Positions 11,286 through 22,900 of a DNA stretch of 64,000 nucleotides are shown here, in pieces. The stretch is from NCBI GenBank assembly GCA_019843655.1, contig JACDQD010000002.1, positions 196,585 through 260,584 on the forward strand. Direction: 5' to 3'. Origin of the DNA: Lethocerus indicus (taxonomy: Eukaryota; Arthropoda; Insecta; Hemiptera; Belostomatidae). The notes beneath the pieces were generated by a model that saw only the letters and a list, made by a program, of their open reading frames with translations, had not been told where the DNA came from and did not search any database. Both the position numbers and the translations under genes were made by a program. Each line of letters starts with the position of its first letter. Position 1 is the stretch's first letter.

Positions 11286-13471
11286 GTATTCAATTACCGA
11301 AACTTACCTTTCCTAGCCGTCTTACCCGATTTACGATTAGTTTCCGCAGACAGGATGCGGCCTTTTAACGTGGCTGATTTCGGTTGCCAAATTATTCGTT
11401 CTAGAAATGAAATCATTTCCACTGTCCTCGAAGTGGCTGATCGAGGGTTCCCAACGTCAATTTCGCTAACCGCAGGTTGTCGACAGGCGAGAATTGTCGG
11501 TGGCAAGAAGACGGTGCCCAACGAGTACCCTCTGATGGCCGGAATGTACGTGAAGGAGAAGGGCGACATCCTGTGCGGAGGTTCGCTGATCACCGAGAGG
11601 CACGTCCTCACCGCCGCCCACTGCACGTACCGATTCGAACCGAACCAGTTGTCGATCGTAGTCGGCGAATTTGCCAGATCCGGAAGTGGGTATAACACTC
11701 GTACAGGTTTTTCGCGACCAGTTAGGTATCCAGCCGTAAAAATTCGTTACGCCCTCAGTCGTGGAAAATTATTTACGAGGTTGTTACTCGAGTACATTTC
11801 ACTGATATCAGAACCCGAAATAATCAGTATATACCCAAAAGTAATCAACAATTTGATAAGATGTACTTTGGTCTTGAGGACTTCTTCAAGAGGGAAAATT
11901 TGCCGGAAAAGTGGCCGGAGTGAATATATAGTTATAAAAAATTAAATAAATTATAAAGTCAAAATGTCGATTACTTTTGGGTACACCTAATATAATTTCT
12001 TATAACGGCCATAACGAGTGGACGCAAAATAAAAAAAATTTAAAGGGGGAAGTTAAATACCTGTTTTGTGGTCTGCGAGGTGTTAGTAACTTTGGCACTT
12101 TTTATTGTGTTTTCTGGATGTTGTTTGTCCTCTTTGGATTGGGAGGGATTTTGTTAATTCGCTTAAGTCTTTGTCTTTTTTTTCTCGAAAATCCTCCACG
12201 TTCTCTATTACATCCACAGTGCCTTTCTTGTTTGTTTTGCTGTTGGGTGTTGTGGTATTTTTCCGGTTTGTTCTTTGTTTTATAGGATATTTTAAAATCT
12301 TCAACACGATCTAAAACTTCGGTTTCACTAAGTCTTCCTGTAATTGTCTGCAGTGAAGCGCCCCGCGTCCATATCCTTTATTTCCTGTTTCAGAACTCAG
12401 AAACGTGACCGGGACCTCGCGGGTGCACGAAGTCGAGAAGATCATCGTACACGAAGACTTTGACTGGATGTCATACCTGAGAGATATCTCGATAATATTT
12501 CTGAAAACGAAAGTTCGCTACAATCAATTTGTTGGGCCGGTCTGTCTGCCGGCCGAAAGACTCAATTTGGAAAACGAATACGTGAAAGCGCTGGGTGAGA
12601 CGATTTATATTGGATTGTAGTTAATAATTGCGAGACAGTTACGATGTATTCAACTCGAGTTTATGATATTAAAACGCGACACATGACGCGTTTTAACTGC
12701 GCTAAATTCTATTGCCCCCTATTTATGTACAAAAACTGTCCAGGTTGGGGTTTCACCAAGACGAAAACCGATAGGACCGATATACTGCTGAAGGTGAATC
12801 AGCGAGTGTTGCCGATACTGATCTGCGCCAACAACTACCCCAGGGACATACCGGTCGAAGGCAGCCATCAAATTTGCACGTTCAACAACAGGAAGGACAC
12901 TTGCGAGGTCGACACCATACGCTCTAATTGTATATAACGAGAATTGCAGTGTATTGGGTTCAGAGAAAATGAACTGTTCCCAGCCAGAAACTAGAACACG
13001 AAACCGTGCTGTCCTCAGCAGCGCAATCAACGTGTGCGCCGTGGCAATTATGCCGAATAAGTGTCTCCCTACGGACCGATGTTTATTCGCTGGTTTTTTT
13101 AACATAGATTGTGGTTCTTAAACGTGTAGCTCATTTGTACGTTTCGGTTTTTTTTTCTGCACAGGGAGATTCCGGCGGACCTCTACTGTGGTTGGACCCG
13201 GACATTAACCGCTATACGGTGTACGGGCTGGTGTCCTACGGCAGGCGAAAGTGTGCCACGCGCGCCCCGTCGGTCAACACCGACGTGTCCTACTTCTTGG
13301 ACTGGATCCGGGAAAAAATCGAAGGTAATCGAAATAACAGCGATGCAGAGATGCCAGAGATGTCCTACCTGATCTCTGGTATCGGATAATATTTCATATT
13401 GAAAATTATGACACTGATTTTTTTTTTTTTCAGATACCGATCCTACGGTGCGTACCTGCTCAAAGATTTGA
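11106..13471 (+). CDS. SP2: secreted trypsin-like serine protease
   Basis: Exons are 11106-11285, 11487-11685, 12394-12594, 12744-12907, 13165-13324 and 13434-13471, giving 313 residues. The signal peptide MDRLVEIFLVVLGLACLGL is followed by an acidic pro-peptide (DSREHGRAKG) and TSCPCGWTNK. Activation is at AR|IVGG. The triad is TAAHC, RDISIIFL and GDSGGP, with Asp189 in RKDTCE. Pocket residues read VSYG (214-216) and PSVNTD, so Ser at 226. The C-terminus is DTDPTVRTCSKI. The intron 4 donor is weak (GAG|gtcgac). The loop usually reading GEHDQS is GEFARS. An acceptor (ttggacag, to 11098) precedes the ATG, but the leader exon itself was not located. SP2 is convergent with its inverted paralogue SP3, which differs by a single residue in exon 1. 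Confidence 0.92.
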
Positions 13472-14445
13472 GCAGAACTATTACTGAGCGAAGTGCGCGT
13501 CTCAAATATATTTCCCTAACATTGTAATCTCTTACGACGGACATTAATAAATTACACTGTTTGACAGTGAAAATGCGATTGTTCATTATACCTAATTCCA
13601 TCTCCGGATTAAGGTTGTCGACGCCTGCAAGCGGCGGGACTTTCACAAATGACGCCAATGTTTAATTTCCTCGCGTTGTGTTGATCAATAATCATGTTTT
13701 CTTATATATTTTGCCCAAAATTTGAAAAATGTACTCAACGGAGAGCTACATGTTTTAGAACGAAATTTATAGAAAACCTAGCGAAAAAATTTCGGTTGAC
13801 ACTCATATTTCTATTAATCTATACATAATTATGCATTTGTGGTACAACTGTATTATATCCTATATGTTCAATTGTAATCCGTCGTATTTTTCAAATAAAT
13901 ACCAATTATATTTTAAGTACGCTGTAAGTCCCAATATTACTTTTGTGCAAACGCTGAAACTCCCGTTGAGACGAACGGCTTAAATGGAATTTGAGGAACA
14001 GGGATTTCGCGACTTTGTCAATATTGTGAATTCGGGGAAAATTGTCAACGGTATCTCGTTTCTGCCGCATACCCTCGTTCCTCCTTAAATGGGCCCGGTA
14101 TAATCGATTTCGTTAAAAAGGTATACGCGACGCAATAAGAAGTCGGTAACTGGGGAAGGTAAGGAGGGTTGACCACCCCTGACAATTAGATGATATTACC
14201 CATCAATTGTTGAGGATTATTCGGCGTACGAGGAGGAGGAATCCGTCCAGTCAATAGCACATACCTGGAGCATACACTTGGAGAGACTTGCCGTTTAATT
14301 ATGAAAAAGGTCGAGTAATAAATACATCTATTGTCGCACAGGTCTAGTTTATTATCATGAAATTTCAACGGCCGGATATGTCTTTTTGAGTTAATTTTCT
14401 TGTCTAAGTCTTCGGTTCTACAACTATCTGGGTCCGGCTTCGTCC
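13472..14445. other. spacer between convergent SP2 and SP3
   Basis: The shared 3' side of the two convergent proteases. AATAAA-like signals occur shortly after the SP2 stop (about 13544-13550) and near 13894. No gene or repeat was recognised. Confidence 0.5.
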
Positions 14446-16771
14446 TCAAATCTTGGAGCAGGTGCGCATCGAAGGATCGCTCTCTGAAAACGAGAACAAT
14501 GAAAATTTCGCGTCACTGTCTCTTTACAACCGACTATTGCAACTTTAGATTTGCTGGGCTGTTGTTCCCTTCTCACCTTTGATTATTTTTCTGATCCAAG
14601 CGGCAAAGTAGGTGACGTCCGTGTTGACGGCCGGGCTGTGGGTGGCGCACTTCCTCTTCCCGTAGGAGACCATCGCCGCCAGCATGTACCGATTGATCTC
14701 CGGGTCCAACCACAATAGAGGCCCGCCGGAATCTCCCTGCGTTAAGTAGGTTCATTTCTAAACATCGTATTACAGTTTTTCTACCAGATATTATACAACC
14801 GGGGGGTCAGGATTTCGAGCTCTCACACTGTCCGGTGATATATCGGAGTATGTTGATAAACCGGTGGGGATCGCCTAACACTACAGGGATTTTCCCTGTG
14901 TTCGGAAGCGAGCTCCGGTCTAGGTTTTGCCCTGTACAGGATGTCCATCATCGGGAGCGAAGGCTTCAGTCGGGCGGGTTTTACGGGTCCCGCCCTGAAG
15001 TTAGTGACTTTCGTGATTTTTGTCAGTTTTCCGGTTGTAAAATACGCGAAAAATGTGTAAATCAATGTGCTCATCGGTCGTTCCACTCTCTAGCAATAAC
15101 CCAAACTGTCGGTCGCTAATAAAATTGAGAAACGGTTAACACAGTGGGAGATAAGTCTATACTCGACCTGCGGCATAGTCATTGACTAAGAAGTAAATTT
15201 ACAATAGGAGCCGTGTCGACAGACCTCGCAGGAGTCCTTCTTGTTGTTGTAAGTGCAAATTTGATGGCTGTCTTCGACCGGTATGTCCCTGGGGTAGTTG
15301 TTGGCGCACACCAGTATCGGCAACACCCTCAGGTTGACTTTCATCAGCTCTTCGGCCCTTTCAGTCTTGGTCGCTAGGTATCCCCAACCTCGAGGTAGAA
15401 GCGAAAAAAGAATTAAAGTAATATATTATCGCTATACCGCATTTCGACCTTTCTCCTACTGTATTGTCGAAATCCCGATTATAATTCGCCACCCTATTAA
15501 AGTATAGCTGAAACTAACAACACCATCATTTTTCAAGCCAACTCACCTAGAACCTTCAGGTATTCATTTTCCAAATTCATTTTACTGTTCGGCAAGCAGG
15601 CCGGTCCGACAAACTGATTGTAGCGAATTGGCGTCTTCAGGAACAATATCGAGATATCGTAGACGTAGGACATAGGGTTCCAATTTTCGTGGGTGTAAAT
15701 CTTCTGTACGGCTATTACCTGGGCGTTTCCCGTCATGTTCCTGTGTTCTGAAAAGTGAGTTGTGAAGTTTTAAGTTGTAAAATATGGTCGGTGAGGACGG
15801 AATAAAGAGGTAGCCGATCTACTCGAGAATTGCACGGAGGACGAACAAGTTAATTATCGACAAGTAGTTTTATTTGACTCCGAGTGGAATCGAATCGAGA
15901 ACTCCCCATATCGAACCTGCGTCCCCCGGAATTTCAATTTAGTTTTAGTTTGATCGATTCAAAAGATGTACGACGAGAGGAATTGGTTAAATCTGTATGG
16001 TACAGTACTTCCGTGTCTGCCGTGTTCTCCTACAATGACGGTGATGTCCTCCTCTGTGAAGGGGTGGGTACAGTGGGCCGCGGTGATCACGTGCCTCTGC
16101 GTCAGTGTCGCGGCTCCGCACACGATATCCCTCTTAACCATCAACGCGGCCATCAGCGGGTACTCGTTGGGCAGTGTCTTCTTACCGCCGACGATTCTAG
16201 CCTGTCGGTCAGTCCATTTCAGATTTCCCTTCTACTCCGTCACCGGTTTCGGCTTCCCGCCACCTTCGGTAGCGCCGGTCCGTCTCTCCGACGGCAACTG
16301 CGGACGCTACTGGAGATGGCGAGAGGGCGGTCCGGCGGCCGAACACACTGAGGACTTCTTCCAGCTCGTCTTCTCGTTTAGTCGGTCCCAATGGAAAGTA
16401 GTTTTAACTGTTGCAAAATAAAACTGTCTAACGACGACGACCAGGAGCTTACGTCTCCTTTAATTAATTGAAATTTGCAACCCGAGGAACTGACCAAACA
16501 AAAATTCCTGGATCCTCCTCGAGATTTTCTCACTTATCGCTTTATTACTTAATATACGCGCGTGATTATAAAAAAAAGAGTCCTTCATTGCCTTGTTGGT
16601 CCATCCGCAAGGGCAGCTTGTAGTCCTGCGCCCTTTCGCCCGACCGTGTTCCCTGGAGTCGATGTTGTCGTCGGGCATTGCCAGGTACTCGTCCATGCCC
16701 CATTGTGGCACACACAGCCCCAGGCACGCCAGTCCCAACAGCACCAGGAATATTTCCACCAGTCGGTCCAT
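14446..16771 (-). CDS. SP3: secreted trypsin-like serine protease, GC donor in intron 1
   Basis: Minus-strand exons are 16771-16592, 16201-16009, 15747-15547, 15388-15225, 14736-14577 and 14483-14446, giving 311 residues. It has the same signal peptide and pro-peptide as SP2 (one Val/Leu change) and activation at AR|IVGGKKT. Triad: TAAHC, YDISILFL, GDSGGP. Asp189 is in KKDSCE; the pocket is VSYG plus PAVNTD (Ala226). The tail is ESDPSMRTCSKI. Exon 1 ends AAC AAG|gcaatg: a GC donor replaces the GT seen in every sibling. If it is not used, translation runs on to a stop and yields only a secreted pro-peptide of about 100 residues. It is the only minus-strand member of the cluster, from an inverted duplication with SP2. 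Confidence 0.88.
16238..16345. mobile_element. short fold-back element in SP3 intron 1
   Basis: tttcggcttcccgccacctt..agcg is mirrored by cgctactggagatggcgaga further right. The core matches the fold-back family at 35714-36190 and 46658-46888. Confidence 0.5.
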
Positions 16772-17110
16772 TTTTCACCTGTCCAACCGGCAAAAGGAGA
16801 ATTTTTTAGGAGAAATAAAACTGGCCTAACAAAGCAAACGATTCTAATCAAGTACAAGGTAAGTGTATGGGAGAAAACTAAGATGAAGCCTTCACGAAAA
16901 GTTCCTTCAACCTGTGTCCAAAGTCCATTCCAATCCTGGAGTGGAGAACTGAAACTGTGTTCTCAGGAGGAGGGAGGATACTTTTTCAAAAGGGGGCAAG
17001 GGGGGTTGAGGACCCCCGACAGAAACATTTCATAATTAAAAAACTGGTACGATAAAACGATCAATTCTGCCAGAGTGTTGGGAAAAATTCTAAGATTCCT
17101 AAGTCCCATT
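16592..17110 (-). repeat. right arm of the SP2/SP3 inverted duplication
   Basis: Near-identical reverse complement of 10773-11285, covering SP3 exon 1 and its upstream region with the same G/C-tract hairpin (about 16985-17022). Identity ends where intron 1 starts. Confidence 0.9.
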
Positions 17111-18647
17111 CATTACCAAGGGATAAGTAACATTCATTATCCTTCCCAATAGATGTCTTGTTCACTGGTCTTAATGTCCATAATTACAAGTCAGGAGAGT
17201 GTCAGTTGGTGAGAAACCTGTCAGGATAATGCTTAAATCACTTGCAGCTATAAAATGCAAGGTTGAATGCAATTTTGTAATCTAGAAAAAAGTAATTAGT
17301 TAAAAAGGTTGCCCAATTAATTTTAATTATTTAAATTATAAAATGGATAATTAAAATTAATATAAACTTACTCGAACCGCACACCGGTTGTGAATAGGTC
17401 GGACGGAAGGAAACGTCGTTTTTATACCTTAGTTTTTTTTTCCCCCGCGATCATAACTCCGTCATCACAATCCGACAATTATACACTTTACGACAATTAG
17501 GGACAAATGTGCGCGTCTGTTTATTGTCAAGGGGCAAATACAAACTCTCTTTTTATCGCCTGTTTGAACAAGTGCCCACGACGGCTCGACATAATCGAGG
17601 ATAATTGATTAATTGGGTGTTTGCTTGCTCCCAAATCTATGGACAATTCAAGGTCAATTTCGGTGACAATATCTCCCATTTTAATTATAAATATATCCTA
17701 TATATATATATTTTTATATATGTATATAAAACGCCCGCGTTAAGCCGGCAACAAGTCAGAAATTATGACGAGCTTGATTTTGACACTTGGTAAAATACTC
17801 GAATCTCGTGTCGGATTCTGACCAATTTTATCATTATTGTTATTCAATTCGCGTTTCCAATTCTGATCCCGTAGAGGAGAAATAACTATCACCGCAGGAT
17901 CATCAGGAAGGCAATAGCAGTACAGAAACAATAATGACTTTAATAATGATGTGGTTTATAGCATGAGCTGAGGCTCAGTCCCTGTAATAAACAGGCAAAG
18001 GGCCTGTGTCCATTCAGTAGCAGACTGATGATAAAGGAAAGGGCAAAAACCCTTGCACGGAGGCATAAATAAAATCGGTAGGTTCGCAAATTGTAGAATG
18101 GAATACGGGGAAAGTACATTTAATTATCGGTGAAAACTCAAGCACTTGGATGTTTGGATACAATTCAAGTGTAAGCTCCGTCGGGTGTCGAGAATGGGAT
18201 GCTTTGTTCGAAAACGAAGAAAATTATCCCTCCGGAGGATTAATAAATTAGTTCAAGAGTCAGTCTTGGCATTTGAAATGAAACTTTAGCAGATGCCACG
18301 AATGAATTAACGGACAATTCACCGACTGCCCAACTTAGTTGCATGCAACTGGTTAACGCCGACGGAACCGAATCAATCGGTGCTAATTGACCGGGTCGAG
18401 TTTATAGTTCAACATTCTTGTGCCGGGGTTTCATAAATATTTATACTCGTTAGAGGCGATTATAAAAGCGTGTCGTATGGGACCGGTTGGCGCTGGTATT
18501 ATATGGTATAAAACCGTCCATAAAAGCGTCCTGTCGGCCAAATTCAATCTTCGGCCAGTCTCGGGCAGCCAGAGGAATTTCGGGAGTTTTTTTTTTTTTT
18601 TTTTGGGAGAGTAAGTCATTTTTTTCAAACGTTCACTTCCAGAATTC
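17111..18647. other. SP3-SP4 divergent spacer
   Basis: AT-rich, with a short ATATAT stretch near 17698-17725. A TATAAAA lies at 18507-18513. It may be an alternative SP4 promoter, but the better spaced one is at 18648. No gene seen. Confidence 0.45.
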
Positions 18648-18690
18648 TATAAAAGGAACGTCTTCAATAACTCTGTCGATCGGTGTTTCG
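18648..18690 (+). promoter_or_regulatory. SP4 TATA box and leader exon
   Basis: TATAAAAGG at 18648-18656 is followed about 30 bases later by a likely start site and a short non-coding exon ending at cg|gtgagt (18690). The matching acceptor is accgcag at 19310, upstream of the ATG. The same layout recurs before SP5-SP9. Confidence 0.55.
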
Positions 18691-18734
18691 GTGAGTCGCC
18701 CCGGGTTTGCACGGTCTCTCCGGTTGCATCGTCC

Positions 18735-18780
18735 GAAACCGGTCTAGCGAAAGACCGAACCGGCGAGAGCAGACCGAAGT
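18735..18780. mobile_element. fold-back element half-site in SP4 leader intron
   Basis: ccgaaaccggtctagcgaaa followed by gaccgaaccggcgagag matches one end of the fold-back family seen complete at 35714 and 46658. Confidence 0.4.
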
Positions 18781-18887
18781 ATTCGAAACCGGTCTATTTT
18801 TCATATCCGACCTCACGGTTTCTCCTCATCCTTAGGTTTAGGTTTGGGAACCGTATTGAAACCGGTGTCCAGTTCGCACTCAGCTGT

Positions 18888-18996
18888 AACTGCCCCCCCC
18901 CCGGCGCTCTTCTAATTCTGTAAACCTCCCCTACAGACGATTTTTTCTGGCCCCTTCAAAACCCCCCCCCCCATTTCCCGCAGCCCCCCCCCCCTT
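18888..18996 (+). repeat. cytosine-tract cluster
   Basis: Three runs of about ten C within 110 bases (18891-18902, 18963-18973, 18985-18995) lie in the SP4 leader intron. The other strand has G-quadruplex potential. Confidence 0.6.
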
Positions 18997-19331
18997 TTGT
19001 CGGGACTGCAGGGATGTCTATTCAATCTTTAAAACGTCTGATCTCGAATTTCCCGCCCCGACACACGGGGAGGACGACTACAGTGGCCAGTCTTTGGCCC
19101 AGCAGATTGGTGCGGGGTAAGATACCGGTTACAGCTCAGACTGGACGGGAAAGACTCTGCGCGCTTACGTAAATCCTGCCCGGAGCCCTAGAGTAAGAGG
19201 AAATGTTAATGGTTTGTAATGTTCAAAGCGGATTGAATAAACCGGTCCATCCCAGCGGCCCGCACGGATTCCTTGACTCTAGGTTGACTGATTCCTGTAC
19301 TTTACCGCAGGCGAAAACAGCCCTTCGGAGG

Positions 19332-22300
19332 ATGAAAGTCGCCCTCCTCGTACTGGTTTTGGCCGCGACCGTGTCCGGCTTTGATCCCACTTTGGACAGC
19401 TATCTGAATACGGAGGTCGACGATAATACCGAACAGCACGGTCAACTGCCCGGATCGAAATCGACCAACTGTTCTTGCGGATGGACGAACAAGGTAAACA
19501 CTGTACAATAACGACGGGATTAATTTCAGAAACAATCATCTGCGCACACTTTATTTAGGTAGAATGGCGAGGAGATCTCTAGGCCGGTGGCGTTTAAGCC
19601 GCCCTGGTGGGGGACTTTATAACTTAACGTTATGCTCCAATCGGAATTTCCGTAAGTCTGTAGTGTCTTCTGAAACTGATCTGTTTTCTCGAGGCGAGAA
19701 TCGTCGGCGGCCGACAGGCTTCTGTGAACGAATTTCCGTTGATGGCGGCCCTGAAAGCGGCCCGCAGGAGCCACATCTTCTGCGGCGGCAGCATCCTGAC
19801 CGGCAGGCACGTCCTCACTGCCGCCCACTGCACGTATTTCCTGGGGCTGGTCAAAAAAATCAACCTGGTCATAATTGTCGGCGAACACGATCAAAGTATA
19901 AGTAAATAGGCACTCTCAGACACCATTCTTTTGCATGATTTTCCTTACTTTATCAATACCCGCTGACTGGGCTATCTGCAATGTTGTTTACATCACTTAT
20001 AATTTACGATATTGAAGCTTTTATGATACTCTTTCATAATCGATATACGAACGAACATTTAATTCGGGCCCTTACAATGCACGATCTCGCCGAAGGATTT
20101 CTGCCAAATTTACTTTTAAGGAAATTTAAACTCGGCCTCGGTACAGCTGAAACGGGTCACAAATCAATCGCAATGAATCAGGGTTGGTTTCAAAAATTTC
20201 AAAAATTATGCATCTCCATAACTTCAGTACATACCCTGAACCTGGAATTATGTGTAATTATGTGTTTGTCGTTATAGCCAATTCCAATAATGATAAGACT
20301 GCGGTGTTGACGGGACCCTGCACACGGATTGAGTATTTTATTTTGAAAATTTACATCAACCGCCTATCTGTCTATTTCAGCTGACGAAGCGAACAGCGAG
20401 GAAATTCCCGTGACGAGAATTATCGGCCATGAAAAATATCATCCGATATCATTTCTAAACGACATTTCTCTCGTCGTTCTCGGCTATGCTATCAAGTTCG
20501 GCCAGACAGTCGGACCGGTGTGTCTACCAACTTCGTCAGCCAACTACTTGAACGAGCAAGTCAAAGTTATCGGTATGAAAACGTACTATCGAAAAATTTT
20601 TATTCCGAAGAATTTACTTGAAGCTCAGATGCGGTATCTGTATCTGTTTACAGATTTTCCCCTACTCAATCCCCATTCGGAAACTTGCAAGTTATTACAA
20701 ACTTAACTTAAAATGACTCCTACTGAAATACAATAAGAATTAACTATGGAGTGGTAAGAAAAATAACCTGCCCGACTCAACCAAAATAAGACTATGTTTT
20801 CAACAAACTAATTTAACTTGCATTATTAGAGCAATTTCGACACGAATTCAACAGGAATTTAATTGGTATTCTAGCTTGATAAAGCCCTGAAAATTCGAGT
20901 CAATGAAAAACTATTAGAGGCTTTTAGAGATATTTTATAATTTTGAAAAACAAAAATTTTCAACGCAATTAGATGAAAATATTGGGTTGGCAACTAAATA
21001 ATTGCGGATTCTTCTCATCTTTGGGTGCATTTTTTGGTACGCACGACGAATAAACGTGCGTGTATTGGCGTGTAATAGACATTTCAGAATACTCTCTATA
21101 GGTTTTGACGATGTAAACGTGCGTAAAAATACAAATAGCGTCTAGCGACGAAACCCGCAATGACTTAGTTGCCGACCCGATATCAGTAGAAAAGGGTTGA
21201 AATTGCGGTTTCGTTATGATTTTTCATGTTTCCGCCACCCGTTTATTTCATGTTACTGCACCTTTGACACGACGGAACGGGAACACGAATTCATTTCAAT
21301 AATAATTACCCTCAGGATGGGGTCGGAAAAGCAGCAACGGGGCAGCGTCCAATGTACTGCTGAAACTGAACATGAGGGTGGTACGGTTGGAAATCTGCCG
21401 GGAAAACTTCGACAGGACGATAAGTACGGAAAATCCGACACAGTTGTGCACACTCAGGCAGAATAAGGACTCATGCGAGGTCGGTCATTTAAAAAATTTT
21501 CTTTATCGCTGAAATGGGGTATATATTTTTATTCGCCGTGTATTAATCCGGACACTCGGATCGATTTTCGCCTTCTCCGACGTTTCTCCCAACCGGCAGT
21601 AGACAATTACTAGGGCGGGCTTAAAGGACCCCATTTCCTCTCTTTTGAACCGTGGGGAACTTTTAAGAACCAGGCAGTATGAAAGTAAATTTTTCACAAA
21701 TGATAGCCCCCTCCCCTAGCCACCCTTAGCGTTGTACTATAATACTACAAATGTCTATTATATTTTGAGCCATCCTATTTTCTGTTTCGGCTTCTTTTTA
21801 CCATCTTCAATACAAAATGCATCGGTTGTTAACAAGAACAATATCGCTCAGTCAATAAAGTACGTTCCAGGACGTAGACGTTGGGTAACGTCCTGAGAAA
21901 AAATGTACGATTCAGTGGGTGTTGACAGAAACTGGTGGACTGAAGAGGTTTCAGACCAGAGTGGAATTAAATTTTAGGAACCCCGTTCGCTGAAGTTCCT
22001 AAAGCTTCGTAACCTATATCTAAGTGCGGGTTATGACTGATCCCATCCAACACCCGATTCAAAAGAATCGACTTAAACAGAAAATTTGGACTCTTAAGGC
22101 CGTTACTAAAACGGAAATCGAAATTTGTCCTTAAGTAACTATGTACAAAGCAATACTCAAACCGACATGGGCATACGGTATAGAGCTATGTGGGGTTCCA
22201 CCAGGAGACATCCGACATCGCTCGCATCCAGAGATTCCAATCAAAAGTCCTTCGCACCATCCCTTAATGCTCCCCCCAGGGGTATGTTTCTAGCCAGACA

Positions 22301-22900
22301 ATCCACCATGACCTCAACATACCCCGACAGTCGACGAAGTCGCAAAATCCCGGTTCCCGAAGTTCCACTCCCGCCTTTCTCCTCATCCCGATCCACTCCT
22401 GTTCAGTCCCTTTTCTCTCTTACCCATCCACTGTCACCACAACGACGGCTTAAACGCCCAGAGAGAGAGAGATCACCTCCTCGGGCTGTAGTTAAATCGT
22501 GTCAAAAGCGCCATCATCGGGTGGTTTCCTTTATCGAGACAACTGTATAACTGTACAAGTTGATTGTGCAGAATGAAAAAGTTGAAAAAATTGAAAAAAA
22601 ACACTGACTTAAACAGGGCGATTCCGGAGGTCCACTGCTGTGGCTGGACCCGGATACCAATCGGTACACTTTGGTCGGTCTCATCTCGTACGGTAAAACT
22701 TTGTGCGCCACCGGCCCAGCAGTCAACACCGACATATCGGCCTACCTCGATTGGATACAACGTCATATTGCAGGTAAAAACGATTAATCAATTAGCTCGA
22801 TAATACCTGTCGTAAGGTTGCATGCAGGCGATATTGATTCAACTCTGTCTCTATTCCAGCCACTCACCCAGAAGAGCTGACGTGCTCAAGAATTGACTAG
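19332..22900 (+). CDS. SP4: secreted trypsin-like serine protease
   Basis: Exons are 19332-19493, 19694-19895, 20381-20572, 21316-21479, 22617-22773 and 22860-22900, giving 305 residues. The signal peptide MKVALLVLVLAATVSG is followed by TEQHGQLPG and TNCSCGWTNK. Activation is at AR|IVGG. Triad: TAAHC, NDISLVVL, GDSGGP. Asp189 is in NKDSCE; the pocket is ISYG with GPAVNTD (Ala226). Glu70 is present in GEHDQ. The tail is ATHPEELTCSRID. Intron 3 carries a 199-bp mariner-type MITE. Intron 4 carries a LINE whose A-rich tail stops about a dozen bases before the exon 5 acceptor. Exon 5 shares 60 identical bases with SP6. Confidence 0.93.
20982..21180. mobile_element. 199-bp mariner-derived MITE in SP4 intron 3
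   Basis: It starts ttgggttggcaactaaataa after TA and ends ttagttgccgacccga before TA. Ends are shared with the deleted mariner at 7577. There is no transposase remnant. Confidence 0.75.
21590..22605 (+). mobile_element. Jockey-clade LINE fragment in SP4 intron 4
   Basis: From about 21960 the sequence, with frameshifts, reads like the C-terminal end of a Jockey-type reverse transcriptase ORF: RIDLNRKFG, YGIELWGS, IARIQRFQSKVLRTI, NAP.YVSN.TIH.DL. It ends in an A-rich tail at about 22605. The left part (21590-21960) is shared with 45230-45600 and may belong to the same or a companion element. It is decayed. Confidence 0.75.

Noticed and set aside
11977..12314. Overlapping frames in SP2 intron 2
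   Set aside because: Low-complexity T-rich sequence between two well-defined exons; no homology recognised.
16460..16601. SP3 exon 1 read-through extending the protein past TNK
   Set aside because: The extension replaces the conserved activation site with unrelated sequence; the GC donor model explains it better.
18420..18747. Short frames around the SP4 promoter
   Set aside because: They overlap the TATA region and a poly-T/poly-A run; no motif.
22125..22550. 141-codon plus-strand frame in SP4 intron 4
   Set aside because: It is a frame-shifted view of the Jockey LINE fragment, not a host gene.
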